Notes under the pieces: model-generated
Database searches by the model: none
The model's input: only the letters and a program-made list of their open reading frames with translations
What the model was told of the DNA's origin: nothing
Position numbers and translations under genes: made by a program
Assembly (NCBI RefSeq): GCF_003955715.1
Contig: NZ_CP034463.1
Span: 372,001 to 436,000, forward strand
Direction of reading: 5' to 3'
DNA from: Streptomyces aquilus
GTDB taxonomy: Bacteria > Actinomycetota > Actinomycetes > Streptomycetales > Streptomycetaceae
DNA length: 64,000 bases
In this document: positions 18,922-28,260 of the stretch, piece by piece
Layout of the letters: each line of letters opens with the position of its first letter
Numbering within the stretch: the first letter of the stretch is position 1

Positions 18922-19842
18922 ATGGATCAGCGAATCGAGCTCCGGCACCTGCGGTACTTTCTGGCTGTGGCCGAGGAACTGCACTTCGGCCGTGCCGCCC
19001 GGCGCCTGAACATCGCTCAGCCCGCCCTGTCCCAGCAGGTCAAGCAGCTCGAGAAGATCATCGGCGTTGAGCTGTTCCGGCGGACCTCCCGAAGCGTCCG
19101 CCTCACGGACGCGGGAGCGGCGTTCCAGCCACGGGCGAGGGACCTTCTGGGCCGCCTGGCGGCCGACCTCGACGAGGCCGGCCGCGTCGGACGCGGCGAA
19201 GCCGGCCGCCTGGACGTCGCCTTCATCACCTCCGCGACGGCGATCGTCGGCGAACGGATCCGTGAATTCTCCCGCTGCCGCCCAGACGTCCAGGTCAAAC
19301 TGCACGACGGCTTCACCGTCGATGTCCTGGCGGCTCTGCAACGGGGCACGGCCGACATCGGGATCGTGCGGGATGCTGATGAGCGGGACGACATCGACCT
19401 TTCCCCGCTGACAACGGAACGACTCGTGGCCGTCGTCCCCGCGGACCACCCAGCCGCAAGGGCCGATCATGTGGAAGCATCGGCGCTGGCCACCGACCCG
19501 CTGATCCTGTTCCCGCGTTCAGCAGGATCCCAGGCGTTCGACCTGAACACACAGCCGTTGCGTGACGCCGGCATCGACGTCCAGGCCGCGCAGGAGTGCT
19601 CGAACTGGCACACCATCATCATGTTCGTCGCCGCCGGCCTTGGCGTCACCATCGCCCCCTACAGCGTCACGACATTGCTCCCCCCAGGTGCCCGGCGGCT
19701 TGAACTCGACGGACCTCCCACCATGAGCCGGGTCTTCATGGCCACCCGCCGAGGAGACAACCGTCCCCTCGTACAAGCCTTCATCGCAGCATCCGAGTCC
19801 GTGACAGGCCGTGGCCACAGCCGCACGGCCAGAACGCAATGA
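18922..19842 (+). CDS. LysR-family transcriptional regulator
   Basis: A 306-residue LysR protein. The winged helix-turn-helix occupies residues 5-65 (LRHLRYFLAVAEELHFGRAARRLNIAQPALSQQVKQLE). The substrate domain follows (LDVAFITSATAIVGERIREF, ADIGIVRDADE, VAAGLGVTIAPYS). It resembles the BenM/CatM subgroup in layout. It is divergently arranged with the GNAT gene, the usual LysR-target arrangement, and the 99-bp gap would carry the operator. Confidence 0.92.
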   Translation: MDQRIELRHLRYFLAVAEELHFGRAARRLNIAQPALSQQVKQLEKIIGVELFRRTSRSVRLTDAGAAFQPRARDLLGRLAADLDEAGRVGRGEAGRLDVAFITSATAIVGERIREFSRCRPDVQVKLHDGFTVDVLAALQRGTADIGIVRDADERDDIDLSPLTTERLVAVVPADHPAARADHVEASALATDPLILFPRSAGSQAFDLNTQPLRDAGIDVQAAQECSNWHTIIMFVAAGLGVTIAPYSVTTLLPPGARRLELDGPPTMSRVFMATRRGDNRPLVQAFIAASESVTGRGHSRTARTQ

Positions 19843-19912
19843 CAAGCTGCGGCGAGAAGCCAAATCCTTGATCAGTCGAACCCCACCACGCCGCCCACGG
19901 CTGTCAGCTCAG

Positions 19913-20212
19913 TCATCGTGATGCGGCGCGCCGCCGATCTGGTCCTGGCCGCGAAGCAGTACCACCCTCGTGCCGCCGGGGAAAGTCGACGCGGATCCGG
20001 CCCACCAAGCGCCGACCGCACATCAGAACCTGCACCTCGCGCTGAAATCGGGCCCGGAACTGGTCATCCGCAGCCTGCCCGGCGTGCACAGCCTTCACCG
20101 CTACCCGCTCACCCCGCTCCCCCACCGCGGCGTACACAGTGCCCATCCCACCCGCGCCCAGCACCCCGACCACCCGGACCCCGAGTCCTCGGATGAGGGC
20201 CAATGTGGTCAC
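19913..20212 (-). pseudogene. Ser/Thr protein kinase N-terminal remnant
   Basis: The minus-strand frame contains VLGAGGMGTVYAAVGERGERVAVKAVHA, the glycine-rich ATP loop and the catalytic Lys of a bacterial Hanks-type kinase, followed by FRARFQREVQVL. The catalytic loop, activation segment and everything after are absent, and the frame ends in an Arg-rich tail. It directly follows the DUF2255 remnant on the same strand, which suggests a deletion joined two genes. Confidence 0.65.
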
Positions 20213-20254
20213 GAGGTATTCCTTGCGAGGGACTGGCCGGCTTCGGTCCGCGGG

Positions 20255-20619
20255 GGGTGAGCTTGAGGGTGGCGGCGTGGCACCGGTCGGCGACCACCGG
20301 CGGGACGTAGGCGAGGGCGGCGGCGTACTTGGTGCGGTAGGCGCCGTCGTTGCGGTCGTTGAGTGCGCCGTCGTGGGTCGGGGTCAAGGTGAGGTCCTGG
20401 CCGGTGCCGCCGCAGCGGATGTGGCCGGTCCCGCCGGCCTTCGCGGTGCGCAACCGGGCGCCGTCGGGGCTGTTGCAGAACGCACGTAGAGGTGGTCTCG
20501 TTCGCTCACCACCAGATGGTGGTGAGCGTGCGCCGCCGGCCGTCGGCCCGCTGGGGCTCGATGTGCAGTGCGGCGGTCTTCTCGATCGCGTTGAGCCGGT
20601 CGGTGGTCCGGGGCGTCAT
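20255..20619 (-). pseudogene. DUF2255-family protein, frameshifted copy
   Basis: An AAGGAG ribosome site precedes the ATG at 20619. The product begins MTPRTTDRLNAIEKTAALHI and RADGRRRTLTTIWW, then meets a stop. In other frames DHLYVRS, then GTGHIRCGGTGQDLTL and YRTKYAA and LKLTPR continue the same protein. Each block aligns with the intact DUF2255 protein at 40440-40811 (RIEHAEELQLAP, DDLYVRSF, RIRCGGVDKDVTL, LKLAPR). At least one frameshift and the loss of the final stop make it non-functional. Confidence 0.7.
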
Positions 20620-20670
20620 CGCGATGTCTCTCCTTGCGTGCGGTCGTTCTTGGGGTCTACCGGTAGTTCA

Positions 20671-21786
20671 TCAACCGCGGGGCCGGTGGATCGGGCCGGT
20701 GATCCGGGTCAGGGGTCGGCCCGTGCCCTGGTTGGTCCGGGCGATGATCTCCGCGGTGATGGAGACGGCGGTCTCCTCGGGCGTGTGGGCTCCGAGGTCG
20801 AGGCCGATCGGGGAACACAGCCGTGCCAACTCCTCGTCCGTGACGCCCTCTTCGCGCAGCAGGCGCAGGCGCTCGGCGTGGGTGCGCCGGGAGCCCATGG
20901 CCCCCACGTAGGCGACGGGCAGGGTGAGGGCCAGCCGGAGCAGGGGGATGTCGAACTTGGCGTCGTGGGTGAGGACGCAGACCGCGGTGCGTGCGTCCAC
21001 GGTCGCGTGCTCCAGGTAGCGGTGGGGCCAGTCGACCACCACCTCGTCCGCGTGTGGGAAGCGTGCGGGCGTGGCGAAGACCGGGCGGGCGTCGCAGACG
21101 GTGACGTGGTAGCCGAGGAAGCGGCCGGCCTGGCTGAGGGCTGCGGCGAAGTCGACCGCGCCGAAGACCAGCAGACGCGGCCGGGACGCGTGCACGTGGA
21201 CGAGGACGGACAGCGCTTCGGGGCACGCCTCCCCGGCCCCGCCGATGTCGACGCGGGCGGTGCGGCCGGCCCGCAGCAGGGCCTTGGCCTGGTCGGCGAC
21301 CACCCGGTCGGCCGGGCCGTCGGCCACCCGCCCGTAGGTGGCGTGGCCACCGCCGAGCACGCTCAGCGTGGAGCCGAGGAGGCGCTCGGGGCCGTCCACG
21401 ACCTGGGCGACGGCGACCGGCCGCCCCTGGGCGATCTCGGAGAGTGCCGCGCCGAGATGCGGCTGAGCCGCGGGATCGATGCGCTGGACGAGGACGTCGA
21501 GTTCGCCGCCGCAGGTCAGTCCTACGGCGAAGGCGTCGTCGTCGGAGTAGCCGAACCAGGCCCGCTGCGGGGCGCCGTGGTCGCGGAGCACCTGTTGGCA
21601 CAGTTCGTAGACCGCGCCCTCGACGCAGCCGCCGGAGATGCTGCCGACCGCGGTGCCGTCCTCGTCCACCGCGACCGACGTGCCGATGGGCAGGGGTGCG
21701 CTGCCGGTGACGTCGATGACAGTGGCCAGGGCGAAGGGGCGGGCCTCGCGGCACCAGCGGTGCAGTGTGTCCGCGATGTTGAGCAT
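20671..21786 (-). CDS. XdhC/PaoD-family molybdenum cofactor maturation protein
   Basis: A 371-residue protein that, by family, binds and sulfurates or modifies molybdenum cofactor and inserts it into the large subunit of xanthine-dehydrogenase-type enzymes. The N-terminal XdhC domain shows ALATVIDVTGSAPLPIGTSVAV, SISGGCVEGAVYELCQQVL and GLTCGGELDVLV. The C-terminal Rossmann part shows LLVFGAVDFAAAL, AVCVLTHDAKFD, YVGAMGSRRTHAERL and SPIGLDLGAHTPEETAVSI. It is the last gene of the leftward operon, 147 bases after the molybdenum subunit. A remnant of a second XdhC C-terminus lies at 32310-32440. Confidence 0.92.
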   Translation of the reverse strand: MLNIADTLHRWCREARPFALATVIDVTGSAPLPIGTSVAVDEDGTAVGSISGGCVEGAVYELCQQVLRDHGAPQRAWFGYSDDDAFAVGLTCGGELDVLVQRIDPAAQPHLGAALSEIAQGRPVAVAQVVDGPERLLGSTLSVLGGGHATYGRVADGPADRVVADQAKALLRAGRTARVDIGGAGEACPEALSVLVHVHASRPRLLVFGAVDFAAALSQAGRFLGYHVTVCDARPVFATPARFPHADEVVVDWPHRYLEHATVDARTAVCVLTHDAKFDIPLLRLALTLPVAYVGAMGSRRTHAERLRLLREEGVTDEELARLCSPIGLDLGAHTPEETAVSITAEIIARTNQGTGRPLTRITGPIHRPRG

Positions 21787-21933
21787 GGCAGTTCTCCACG
21801 GCAGGGCCAGGAACGGAAGGTGAGCGGGCCGCCGCCGCGCCGCCGGGGAAAGCGTCGCGTGGCGGCGGCCCGGGAGGGTCCGGCAGCCGTACGGGGGGTT
21901 CGGCTGCCGGACCCGGCCAGGGAGGCGGTGTCG

Positions 21934-24129
21934 TCAGAGCAACGCCTCGGCGGTGATGGGCAGTTCGCGGACACGCCGTCCGGTGGCGTTGAAGACCGCG
22001 TTGCCGATCGCGGCCGCCACCCCCACCTGGACGACCTCGCCGAGCCCCTTGACGCCGAGCGCGTTGCCGTCGTTGTCCTCGCCGCCCAGGTAGATCGCCC
22101 TGACCTCGGGGATGTCGGCGTTGACGGGGACGAGGTAGTCGGCGAGGTTGGCGTTCACGATCCGGCCGTCGCGGTGGTCGGTGACCGTGTGCTCCAGCAG
22201 GGTCGCGCCGATGCCGCCCACGATGCCGCCGAACGCCTGGCTCTCGGCGAGTTTGGGGCTGATGATGCGGCCCGCGTCGTACACGCCGAGCATGCGCCTG
22301 ACCCGTACGAGGCCCAGGGTCGCGTCGACGGCGACCTCGGCGAAGGTGGCGTTGTAGGCGTGGTACGAGCGGCGTGCCGGGTTGGGCGGCCCGGTGTAGG
22401 AGCCGTCCGCCTGAAGGTGGGTGCGGTCGTTGCGGGCCAGCAGGTTCTTGTACGTCTCGCCGCGCGCCGGATCGCCCTGCACGTGCAGTCGGCCGCCGCG
22501 TACCACCACCTTGCCGGCGTCCACCCCGTACAGCGGCGACCCGCGGTCCTCGACGGCCAGGCGGATCGCCTGCTGCCGTACCTTGTCGCAGGCGTCGACG
22601 ACGGCGGAGCCGACGCTGGCCATGGTGGCCGAGCCGCCGTGCGGGCCGGTCGGCGGGTAGAGGGAGTCGCCGAGCCGGAAGGTGACCGTATGCATGGTCA
22701 GCCCGAGGGCGTCGGCCGCGACCTGGGTCTGGGAGGTGTAGGTACCCGGCCCCATGTCGCTGGTGGCCGTCTCGACCACGGCGGTGCCGTCGGCATCGAG
22801 GCGGGCCCGGGCCTGCGCGGGGAAACGGCCCGGATCGTAGACACCGGCGGCCATGCCCAGACCGATCAGCCAGTCCCCGTCCCGCGTCGAGCGGGGCCTC
22901 GGGTTACGGCGGTCCCAGCCGAACTCGCGGGCTCCCACGGTGTAGCACTCGCGCAGCCGGCGGGTGGAGAAGGGCAGGTTGCTCGACTCGTCCTCGGACG
23001 GCTCGTTGCGCCGGCGCAACTCGATCGGGTCGACGCCCAGTTCGTGGGCGAGCTCGTCCATGGCCGACTCGATGGCGAACGACGCCGTGGCCAGACCGGG
23101 GCCACGCATCCAGATCGGGGTGTTCACGTCCAGGGCGACCTGCCGGTACGCCTGACGGACGTTGGGCATGCTGTACATCATCTGCCCCGCCGCCATGACG
23201 GCCTCGGTGAACGTCTCGTAGGAGGAGGTCTCGGCGTCGATGTCGTGGATCGCGGCGGTCAGCCGGCCGCGCCGGTCGCTGCCCAGGCGCAGCCGGTACT
23301 CGTACGAGGGCCGGAAGCCGGTGCCGAAGTACATCTGCCGACGGCTCAGCACCAGCTTCACCGGACGTTTCGTCTCCCGCGCGGCCAGCGCGGCGACGAC
23401 CGTGTGCGGCCAGCAGCGCAGCCCGCTGCCGAACCCGCCGCCGACGAACGGGTTGATGATCCGCACCGACTCCGCGGGCAGGTCGAAGACCGCGGCGAGT
23501 TCGTCGTGCGTACCGACGACCCACTGGGTCTTGTCCCAGACGGTGAGCCGGTTGCCGTCCCAGCGGGCGATGGTGGCGTGCGGCTCCATCGGGTTGTGGT
23601 GGTTGCGCGCCAGCCGGTACGCCAGATCCAGCCGTACGGGAGCCCCGCGCAGGCCCGCTTCCGCATCGCCGCGCGCGTAGTTCGTCGGCTCGGCCCGCTC
23701 TGCCTCGTGCAGGTCGGTCGAGGGCCTTTCGGCGTCGTACTCGACCTTCACCAGGCTCGCGCCGTGCTGCGCGGCCTCCAGGCTGGTGGCGACCACGACG
23801 GCCACCGGCTGGCCGTGGAAGAGCACCCGGTCGTCCTGGAACACGCGGAGCCTGCGCCCGGGCGGGTTGTTGGACCCGGGGTTGTCGCGGTACGGCAGCT
23901 TCGGCGCGTTGCCGTGGTGGATCACCCGCAGCACGCCCGGCAGGGCCTCGGCGGCCCCGGTGTCGACGCCGGTGATCCGCCCGCGGCCGATACTCGCGTC
24001 CACGATGACGGCATGTACCGTCCCTTCGACATCGAACTCGGCGGCGTACTGCGCCGTGCCGGTGACCTTGAGCCGGCCGTCCACCCTCGACAGCGGCGCG
24101 CCCACGGCGGCCTGCGGCTGGGGGCTCAC
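21934..24129 (-). CDS. Aldehyde oxidoreductase molybdenum-binding subunit (PaoC/XdhA type)
   Basis: The 731-residue catalytic subunit of a three-subunit molybdo-flavoenzyme that hydroxylates aldehydes or related compounds. I start at the GTG at 24129, with AGGAGG just upstream; it overlaps the stop of the FAD gene by a GTGA junction, indicating coupled translation. Visible blocks are GAPLSRVDGRLKVTGTAQYA, HGQPVAVVVA, NPFVGGGFGSGL (molybdopterin contacts) and, near the end, KGLGEVVQVG with the catalytic Glu. The length matches the separate large subunits of PaoABC-type enzymes rather than single-chain xanthine dehydrogenases. Export would occur as a complex with the Tat-tagged small subunit. 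Confidence 0.92.
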   Translation of the reverse strand: MSPQPQAAVGAPLSRVDGRLKVTGTAQYAAEFDVEGTVHAVIVDASIGRGRITGVDTGAAEALPGVLRVIHHGNAPKLPYRDNPGSNNPPGRRLRVFQDDRVLFHGQPVAVVVATSLEAAQHGASLVKVEYDAERPSTDLHEAERAEPTNYARGDAEAGLRGAPVRLDLAYRLARNHHNPMEPHATIARWDGNRLTVWDKTQWVVGTHDELAAVFDLPAESVRIINPFVGGGFGSGLRCWPHTVVAALAARETKRPVKLVLSRRQMYFGTGFRPSYEYRLRLGSDRRGRLTAAIHDIDAETSSYETFTEAVMAAGQMMYSMPNVRQAYRQVALDVNTPIWMRGPGLATASFAIESAMDELAHELGVDPIELRRRNEPSEDESSNLPFSTRRLRECYTVGAREFGWDRRNPRPRSTRDGDWLIGLGMAAGVYDPGRFPAQARARLDADGTAVVETATSDMGPGTYTSQTQVAADALGLTMHTVTFRLGDSLYPPTGPHGGSATMASVGSAVVDACDKVRQQAIRLAVEDRGSPLYGVDAGKVVVRGGRLHVQGDPARGETYKNLLARNDRTHLQADGSYTGPPNPARRSYHAYNATFAEVAVDATLGLVRVRRMLGVYDAGRIISPKLAESQAFGGIVGGIGATLLEHTVTDHRDGRIVNANLADYLVPVNADIPEVRAIYLGGEDNDGNALGVKGLGEVVQVGVAAAIGNAVFNATGRRVRELPITAEALL

Positions 24130-25106
24130 TTGGTACCTCCTACGACGCGCAGCTGGCGTTCCACGGTCCGCTTGAGCAACTCGACCTTGAACCGGTTGTG
24201 TTGCAGAGGACGGGCGCCTTGTGCCGCCTGTGCGGCAGCGGCCGTCCACAACGAGTCCGAGGGGCGCTCGCCGACGAGGTGCCGTTCGACGGCCGGCAGC
24301 TTCCACGGCACCGTGCCCACCCCTCCGGCGGCCACTCGCGCCTCGCGGATCACCCCGCCGCGCACATGCAGCGCCACGGCCGCCGAGGTGAGGGCGAACT
24401 CGTAGGACTGCCGGTCCCGCACCTTCAGATAACCCGACTTCAGAGGGCGAGGGAGGGCGGGAATCTCCACCGCGGTGATCAATTCGCCCTGTCGGAGGGC
24501 CTGTTCACGGTTCGGGGTGCTGCCGGGCGGCAGCAGGAAGTCAGCGAAGGCGATACGGCGTTCGCCGTCCGGGCCGAGCAGGTGGACGGTCGCCTCCAGC
24601 GCGGCGAAGGCCACGGCGGCATCGGAGGGGTGGGTGGCCACGCAGGACGCGGACGTGCCCAGGATCGCGTGCGTGCGGTTGAAGCCCTCCCGGGCCGCGC
24701 AACCCGTCCCCGGCTCACGCCTGTTGCAGGCGGCGGTCACGTCGCGGAAGTAGGCGCAGCGGGTGCGCTGCATGATGTTGCCGCCGATGGTGGCCATGTT
24801 CCGCAGCTGCGCGGACGCACTCAGCTCCAGCGCCTCGGAGACGACCGGGTACAGCGTGCGCACCTTGGGATGGGCGGCGGCCTCGGACATGGTCACCAGG
24901 GCGCCTATCCGCAGACCGCCGCGTTCGGTGACGGTGACCTTGTCGAGCGGCAGGGCGCCGATGTCGACCAGGGCCTCGGGACGCTCGACGGTTTCCCGCA
25001 TCAGGTCGACGAGCGTGGTGCCGCCGGCGATGTAACGGCCGCCTCTGCGAGCGGCGTTGAGGGCTTCACGGGTGTCGGAGACGCGGGTGTAGGTGAAGGG
25101 ATGCAC
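24126..25106 (-). CDS. Aldehyde oxidoreductase FAD-binding subunit (PaoB/XdhB type)
   Basis: A 326-residue FAD-binding domain protein. RRGGRYIAGGTTLVDLM near residue 20 is the FAD pyrophosphate loop, LPLDKVTVTERGGLRIGALV a conserved strand pair, and LRNMATIGGNIMQRTRC a second FAD contact. The stretch from about residue 110 holds several Cys (TRCAYFRD, AACNRREPGTGCAA, SASCVATHPSD). This is the pattern by which PaoB-like subunits carry an extra 4Fe-4S cluster. It lies 12 bases after the small subunit and overlaps the start of the large subunit. Confidence 0.92.
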   Translation of the reverse strand: MHPFTYTRVSDTREALNAARRGGRYIAGGTTLVDLMRETVERPEALVDIGALPLDKVTVTERGGLRIGALVTMSEAAAHPKVRTLYPVVSEALELSASAQLRNMATIGGNIMQRTRCAYFRDVTAACNRREPGTGCAAREGFNRTHAILGTSASCVATHPSDAAVAFAALEATVHLLGPDGERRIAFADFLLPPGSTPNREQALRQGELITAVEIPALPRPLKSGYLKVRDRQSYEFALTSAAVALHVRGGVIREARVAAGGVGTVPWKLPAVERHLVGERPSDSLWTAAAAQAAQGARPLQHNRFKVELLKRTVERQLRVVGGTK

Positions 25107-25118
25107 GACGGCCGCTCC

Positions 25119-25769
25119 TTACTTCCGGCCCGCGGTCTGCTCGACCGCGCGCACGATTTTCACGTAACAGCCGCAGCGGCAGATGTTGCCGCTCATCCAC
25201 TCCCGGATCTCCTCCGGCGAACCGGTGTGCCCCTCCTGGATGCAGCCCACACCGGACACGATCTGCCCTGGAGTGCAGTAGCCGCACTGGAAGGCGTCCT
25301 CGTCGATGAACGCCTGCTGCAACGGGTGGAGTCGATCGCCGTCGGCCAGGCCCTCGATCGTGGTGACCTCGGCGCTCTCCAAGCGCACCGCGAGCGTCAG
25401 ACAGGAGTTGACCCGCCGGCCGTCGACCAGGACCGTGCACGCGCCGCAAGCACCGGCGTTGCAGCCCTTCTTGGAGCCGGTCAGGCCGAAGTGCTCGCGC
25501 AGCAGGTCCAGCAGCGACGTGCGGTTGTCGACCGTCACCGTGCGCCGGGTGCCGTTGACCGTCAGGGACACGTGGCTGGAGGGCGGCGCCTCGGTGGCGG
25601 TCGCTTCCTCCTGCCCGAAAAGGCCTGTCCCTCCGATCACGCCGCCCGCGACGACGGCGCCACCGACCGCGGTACTGGTGGCGATGAAGGTGCGCCGAGT
25701 GGGCGCCGGGGAGGACTCAGCGGCTCCGGTGGGGGATGGAACGGCAGACTCAGGGAGTTCAGTGGACAT
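25119..25769 (-). CDS. Tat-exported 2Fe-2S subunit of aldehyde oxidoreductase (PaoA type)
   Basis: A 216-residue electron-transfer subunit. The N-terminus carries a twin-arginine signal: APTRRTFIATSTAVGGAVVAG, with the RR at about residues 25-26. Two 2Fe-2S sites follow: CNAGACGACTVLVDGRRVNSC (plant-ferredoxin type) and CGYCTPG with NICRCGCY (the second cluster domain). It is the first gene of the leftward operon 2Fe-2S, FAD, Mo, XdhC. That order is the same as paoABCD in enteric bacteria. The signal implies that the folded complex works outside the membrane. Confidence 0.92.
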   Translation of the reverse strand: MSTELPESAVPSPTGAAESSPAPTRRTFIATSTAVGGAVVAGGVIGGTGLFGQEEATATEAPPSSHVSLTVNGTRRTVTVDNRTSLLDLLREHFGLTGSKKGCNAGACGACTVLVDGRRVNSCLTLAVRLESAEVTTIEGLADGDRLHPLQQAFIDEDAFQCGYCTPGQIVSGVGCIQEGHTGSPEEIREWMSGNICRCGCYVKIVRAVEQTAGRK

Positions 25770-26111
25770 ACGTACGCCTTCGTATCGCGGACGGTTCGGC
25801 CGTACTCGACAGCGGAACGGGAGACTGAATCGTCGTCACCGCAGGGAATTGGGCCACCGCGTGCCTTGGCAGCGGCGACTGCTCGCACGGGGAGTCTTGC
25901 ACCAGCGACCACGCTCGTGGCAGGGAGACTTTCCTCCCCCTTTACTCTCCGTCAGGAGCAACTGACCGACGTCACCGGGCACGTTCGCTCGGGGAGTGGC
26001 AGGACAGAGCCGCGCCGCCTCCATGCCTGGCCGGCGGACCCACAACGGCCCTCCTGCGAGGCGGCCCTGATGCCTTGAGTGATCCCGGGCCGCGTGATGG
26101 GTTGGCCTGGG
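25770..26111. other. Promoter-side region of the aldehyde oxidoreductase operon
   Basis: 342 bases between the start of the 2Fe-2S subunit gene and the stop of the cupin gene upstream on the same strand. It should contain the operon's promoter. No gene and no convincing terminator or operator was identified. Confidence 0.35.
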
Positions 26112-26525
26112 CTACTGATTGCGGGTGCGGGGGCTGTTGTACTGCTGGTCGGTGACCGGCTCGGCCCAGGTGGTCTCGGGGGTGCCGTCACCTGTGCCTT
26201 CCCACAGGGCGATGTGCTCCATGAACCGGTCGGGGGCAGCGCCGTGCCAGTGTTCCTCGTTCGGCGGGCAGGTGACGGTCTCGCCGGGGTGGGCCTCGAA
26301 GACGGTGCCGTCGCGGGTGCCGATCAGGGCGACGCCGGAAACGACGTGGAGGGTCTGGCCCACAGCGTGGGAGTGCCAGTTGGTGCGGGCGCCCGGTGAG
26401 AAGCGGACCAGATTGGCACGCATCCTGGACGGTTCTTGGCCGGCCACGATGACGTCCCACCACACGTCGCCGGTGAACCAGTCCGCCGGAGCCTTGCTGC
26501 TGGGCTGCTGCTTGATGAATTCCAT
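26112..26525 (-). CDS. Cupin-domain protein (hydroxynitrile-lyase-like)
   Basis: A 137-residue single-domain cupin. The metal site is visible: NWHSHAVGQTLHVVSG (His, His, Gln, His) and, in the second cupin motif, PPNEEHWHGA with further His. This arrangement, and the FSPGARTNWHSH start, match the small manganese cupins that include bacterial (R)-hydroxynitrile lyases, although most members have no known reaction. It is the third gene after two SDRs in the same direction, with gaps of 36 and 93 bases, so the three probably form one operon. Confidence 0.85.
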   Translation of the reverse strand: MEFIKQQPSSKAPADWFTGDVWWDVIVAGQEPSRMRANLVRFSPGARTNWHSHAVGQTLHVVSGVALIGTRDGTVFEAHPGETVTCPPNEEHWHGAAPDRFMEHIALWEGTGDGTPETTWAEPVTDQQYNSPRTRNQ

Positions 26526-26561
26526 GATGTCTCTCAGCTCTCTTTCGCGGGTGTTTTGTCT

Positions 26562-27329
26562 CTAGCGGGCGACATAGCCGCCGTCGACGGGGAGGGCGAC
26601 GCCGACCACGAAGCCGGCGCCGGGGCTGCACAGCCACAGGACCGCCTGGGCGATCTCCTCAGCGGTTCCGAGGCGGTTGATGGGCTGATCGGCCTCGGCC
26701 GCGGCGCGGTCGAGTTCTCCCTTGGCGATCATGTCGCTGACCATGGGGGTGTCGATGGTGCCGGGGCAGATCGCGTTGATGCGGATGCCGCGGGGTGCGT
26801 ATTCGAGGGCGGCGCTGGTGGTCAGGCCGATGACTCCGTGCTTGGAGGCGTGGTAGGAGGCGCGGCCGGGCAGGCCGACCAGGCCGCCCAGGGATGAGCA
26901 GTTGACGATGGCTCCGCTGCCCTGGGCGCGCATGTGCCGCAGTTCGTGCTTCATACAGGCCCACACGCCGCGGAGGTTGATGGCGTTGACGCGGTCGAAC
27001 CGTTCGGCGGGTTCGTCGGCTGCGTCGCTGGGCGGAATCTGGATGCCGGCGTTGTTGTAGGCCATGTCGAGGCGGCCGAAGGATTCCACGGTGCGGTCCA
27101 CTGCGGTGGCGACCTGCCCCTCGTCACTGACGTCGCAGGTGAGGGCGAGGACCTGGTGGCCGGCGTCGGTGAGCTCCTTCGAGGCCGCGTTCAGGGCTGC
27201 TTCGTCGATGTCGGTGAGGGCGACAGCGGCGCCGGACGCGGCGAAGGCGCGGGCGGTCGCCAGGCCCATACCGGCGCCGGCTCCGGTGACGAGAGCGACC
27301 TGGCCGGTGAAGTCGAAGCTGGGATTCAC
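26562..27329 (-). CDS. SDR family oxidoreductase
   Basis: A 255-residue classical SDR (FabG-like). [10 protein letters not shown] binds NAD(P), NNAG is present, and the active site reads Ser in CSSLGGL and SYHASKHG (Tyr-x-x-x-Lys). The C-terminal [13 protein letters not shown] is typical. An AAGGGACAACCC-like ribosome region precedes the ATG. It lies between a paralogue at 27423-28190 and the cupin gene, in one probable operon. The two SDRs share length and layout and look like an old tandem duplication. Confidence 0.9.
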   Translation of the reverse strand: MNPSFDFTGQVALVTGAGAGMGLATARAFAASGAAVALTDIDEAALNAASKELTDAGHQVLALTCDVSDEGQVATAVDRTVESFGRLDMAYNNAGIQIPPSDAADEPAERFDRVNAINLRGVWACMKHELRHMRAQGSGAIVNCSSLGGLVGLPGRASYHASKHGVIGLTTSAALEYAPRGIRINAICPGTIDTPMVSDMIAKGELDRAAAEADQPINRLGTAEEIAQAVLWLCSPGAGFVVGVALPVDGGYVAR

Positions 27330-27422
27330 GTCGGGTTGTCCCTTCGAGCGCTGAGGTGTGGCGGTGCGCGTAGTACTGGGGCTGCTCGATGAACTGCGGC
27401 GGCACGGTTTGGTGAGCCGCCG

Positions 27423-28190
27423 TCAGACGGTTTGGCCACCGTCGACGACCAGGGCGTGGCCGGTGGCGAAGGAGGCGGCGTCCGAGCAGAGCCAGAGCAC
27501 GGCAGCCGCGATCTCTTCCGGGGTGCCGAGGCGTCCGATCGGCTCGTCCGCGATCAGGGCGTCGCGTCCACCGGGCGTGCTGTCCGCGAAGCGCTCGATC
27601 ATCTCCGTGTCGGTGATGCCGGGGCAGATGGCATTGACGCGGATGCCGGACGCCGCGTAGTCGAGGGCAGTTGAGCGGGTCAGCCCGATGACACCGTGCT
27701 TGGCGGCGGCGTAGGCCGCCTGTCCTTTGAAGCCCTTGACGCCGGCGCCGGACGAGGCGTTGACGATCGCGCCGCCCTCCTGCTGGAGCATCAGCGGAAT
27801 CTGGTGCTTCATGCACAGGAACATGCCGGTGAGGCTGACGCCGATGACGCTGTCCCACTCGTCCTTGGGGATGTCCGCGGCCGACTTGACCGGCTGCTCG
27901 ACACCGGCATTGTTGAAGGCGACGTCCAGCCGTCCGAACGCCTGGACGGTCTCGTCCAGGGCGGACTTCACGTCGTTCTCGCTCGTGACGTCGCAGGCGA
28001 GGGCCAGAGCCTCGCCGCCCGCTTCCTCGATGAGCCGTGCGGTCTCCCGCAGGCCGCCCCGAGACAGGTCCGCCAGGGCGACGCGGGCGCCTGCACGGGC
28101 AAAGGCGACGGCGGTGGCGCGGCCGATGCCGGAGCCGGCTCCGGTCACGAAGACCGACTGCCCGGTGAAGACTGCGTTGCTCACGGTCAT
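27423..28190 (-). CDS. SDR family oxidoreductase
   Basis: A 255-residue classical SDR. Features are [12 protein letters not shown] at residues 16-27, the NNAG block, [22 protein letters not shown] with catalytic Ser, Tyr and Lys, and a C-terminal [17 protein letters not shown] lies upstream of the ATG. It is the first gene of the SDR-SDR-cupin group. No regulator is adjacent; a broken exporter gene lies upstream. Confidence 0.9.
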   Translation of the reverse strand: MTVSNAVFTGQSVFVTGAGSGIGRATAVAFARAGARVALADLSRGGLRETARLIEEAGGEALALACDVTSENDVKSALDETVQAFGRLDVAFNNAGVEQPVKSAADIPKDEWDSVIGVSLTGMFLCMKHQIPLMLQQEGGAIVNASSGAGVKGFKGQAAYAAAKHGVIGLTRSTALDYAASGIRVNAICPGITDTEMIERFADSTPGGRDALIADEPIGRLGTPEEIAAAVLWLCSDAASFATGHALVVDGGQTV

Positions 28191-28260
28191 GGGAGGAGTC
28201 CTCTCGCTTGCGGGTACGTCAGCTGATGCGCATTCGGCGGCACGCGGATCTCGGCCAGGG

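Noticed and set aside
20350..24405. 4-kb open frame on the plus strand across the molybdoenzyme operon
   Set aside because: It is antisense to XdhC and to the molybdenum subunit. Its product is low-complexity and the real genes on the other strand are unmistakable.
26562..28190. Tandem SDR genes considered as one split or frameshifted gene
   Set aside because: Both are full length with complete motifs, separate starts and separate stops.
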